A DNA stretch of 64,000 bases. Source: Anoplopoma fimbria (Eukaryota > Chordata > Actinopteri > Perciformes > Anoplopomatidae). Below, one piece after another: positions 62,201-64,000 of this stretch. Position 1 is the stretch's first letter. Each line of letters begins with the position of its first letter. The translations under genes and the position numbers were made by a program. The stretch is taken from contig NC_072460.1 of NCBI RefSeq assembly GCF_027596085.1, positions 11,885,326-11,949,325 of the forward strand, in the 5' to 3' direction. The notes beneath the pieces were generated by a model that saw nothing but the letters and a program-made list of their open reading frames with translations, was not told the origin of the DNA and searched no databases.

Positions 62201-64000
62201 AAATAGTTTTTTTTTTTTTTTCAGTCCGAAACTATTTTGGTGAAAAGAGATTAAGAAAACCGAACAAAAACAATCTCATCTGGGAATTATTTTAGGCTTG
62301 ACATGACTCTTAACAAACGAACCAAAAGTCTGTGTCACATATTTAACTGGGAAGGTTGTTGTGAGACAAAAAAATGCTTCACAGGCTGTGGTTGCCATAA
62401 ACACAATGATTTCTGCTGTGCGGGAAGTGAGCTTCTTGTATTTGGGAAGTGCTCAGAGAGACCGTACATGTACAGCATAGTTGGCCACACTTCAAGAGGC
62501 CTTCAGGTGGCACCTCATGTATCAGCAGCGGGTGGCAGGTTCATTAATGGAAAAGTATCTGAGCAAACACACTCCACTATTGATGATAAAGTAAGCCTCC
62601 CGCAGAAGGATGGCTTCACATTCAGCCATTTTTCATTCACATCTGGCATCAGTGGTAAACCCGACCAACTGAGTAATGACTGAGTTTAATAGAAGAAATT
62701 GGGGTTACCATGGCTCGGAGCGTGTTTTGTTTGATAATATTAACCACTGAAGCCAGTTCATCTGCTTTCTGCTTTTATTTATACATACTTATGTATCCAT
62801 GTGTTGTCTTTTTAAAGAAGAATATGATAAATATAAATCTCTAGCATGCTTAGTCTCACATGTATTCTGACTGCATTGTTTTCAGAAAATCTCCTTGTTG
62901 TGCTTTACCCCAAACAATATACTCTATTGTCAAGGAAACACTGAATTGCACGGTACCATCCCATCTGGTGTAAATTACTAAATACCAACATATTAATGTC
63001 AGATGTGCAAACATTTAAATCTGTGAGAGATTGAGAATGCAACTTGAATTGAGAAAAAAAGAAAGTTCCTCTGGTGGACAAAGCCGTTCCAAGCTCCACT
63101 TACTCCCAAGAAATGTACATGGCTTACGGGAGAATATACTGACTCTGCTTTCCCTTTGCTTGCTTCACATGACAGCCATGCCGGGGAGGATCAGCTGCCA
63201 TTCCCTGAGTCTGTGTCGGGGTTTTGTGTGAGCCACTAACATGTGGTTCCAATAGAAGAATGCACAAACCCATCAGAAACACTTTCCACACCCACAGCTT
63301 CAAATTCCAGCCAGGCCCTGGGAGACGGCAGCCCTTACTGCAGTTACATAGTCCCCTGATTAAATCCCAGATTAAGTGGAGAAGATAAGGAGACCTGTCA
63401 GTAGGGATCAGGGATTGAGGAGATGGCCATCTTTAGAAAAGCTGAAGAAATAGCAGATGGTGGATCAGCGCTCAGTTTTAGTATTTATTTTTTAGACAGG
63501 GAGCAGGTTAATGAAATCTGTCCAAACAAAAGAGGAAACTCAGTGGCTTAGTGAATCTGATATGTTAACTCTTGAACACTGTCAGGACAGTTGTAAAAGA
63601 ATAGATAACAATATCACAAATGCAGTATGGTTTAGTCCCCTTCCAAACAGGACCAAAACTAATTACCCCATCTTACAAAAGGCAACCATAAGTTTTGATT
63701 AAGTTGTCATTTAAGAAACAGTGGTATGGCGTACCCTTTGATCTGTATTGGCTCAATATATCAGGCTGGAAAGGCCTCAAATGATTTGTCAGAAATGAAA
63801 TGAAAAATGTTGAGTTAAGAGTGCACGATGCTGGGGGCAGTTATTAACTAAGCATCACTTTGTGTGTAAGGGTCATCGGGTGAAGACTGTCACTTGAGTT
63901 TGAAAATTACTATACCCTTAGTCTCATTAATGGACAAAAAATCTGATTTAATGCTCATTAAAATCTGTACAGCTGCCTGCTGGCTACTGCTCTGAGCTTT
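62201..64000. other. Flank downstream of alx3, nothing recognised
   Basis: A 126-codon open frame at 62303-62683 starts about 100 bp past the poly(A) signal but matches no known family. In human the next gene is STRIP1; no such exon was seen before the window ends. Confidence 0.45.

Overview
The window is vertebrate nuclear DNA from a ray-finned fish, most likely a percomorph teleost. The evidence is short GT-AG introns, dense dinucleotide microsatellites, several copies of a teleost tRNA-derived SINE with an intact Pol III B box, and the GCTAAC-rich interspersed repeat common in percomorphs. There are no operons, CRISPR arrays or prokaryotic features. The species call is an inference from repeats and gene structure; no search was run.

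Two protein-coding genes can be fully assembled, and they point away from each other. (1) slc6a17 (NTT4/XT1, a Na+-dependent neutral amino-acid transporter of synaptic vesicles) lies on the minus strand. It has 11 coding exons from the ATG at 29616 to the stop at 16608. All splice phases close, giving a 730-aa protein against about 727 aa in human. A CpG-enriched segment near 32.9-33.5 kb with a consensus donor at 33321-33320 is a candidate promoter and 5' non-coding exon. (2) alx3, a paired-class aristaless-like homeobox transcription factor, lies on the plus strand. It has 4 coding exons from the ATG at 56521 to the stop at 61808 and encodes 360 aa, with a Q50 homeodomain and a C-terminal OAR motif. 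A poly(A) signal is at 62184-62189.

Layout: 1-16.6 kb is repeat-bearing non-coding DNA and probable slc6a17 3'UTR. It includes a 1.2-kb non-autonomous element with terminal inverted repeats at 2981-4159. 16.6-29.6 kb is slc6a17; its introns hold a complete SINE and several microsatellites. 29.7-56.4 kb is the shared 5' interval between the divergent genes, with SINEs, a TIR-bounded AT-rich element, microsatellites and one speculative membrane-segment exon. 56.4-62.2 kb is alx3. 62.2-64 kb is unassigned.

The two genes do not work in one pathway. Their linkage matches human 1p13.3 (SLC6A17-ALX3) and parallels the paralogous SLC6A15-ALX1 pair on human 12q21, so this is a retained ancestral block. 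I found no convincing undescribed system. The most checkable oddities are the fold-back element at 3 kb, a template-switch-like palindrome in a SINE, a CT microsatellite serving as an intron's polypyrimidine tract, and a possible 12-nt microexon in alx3 intron 1.
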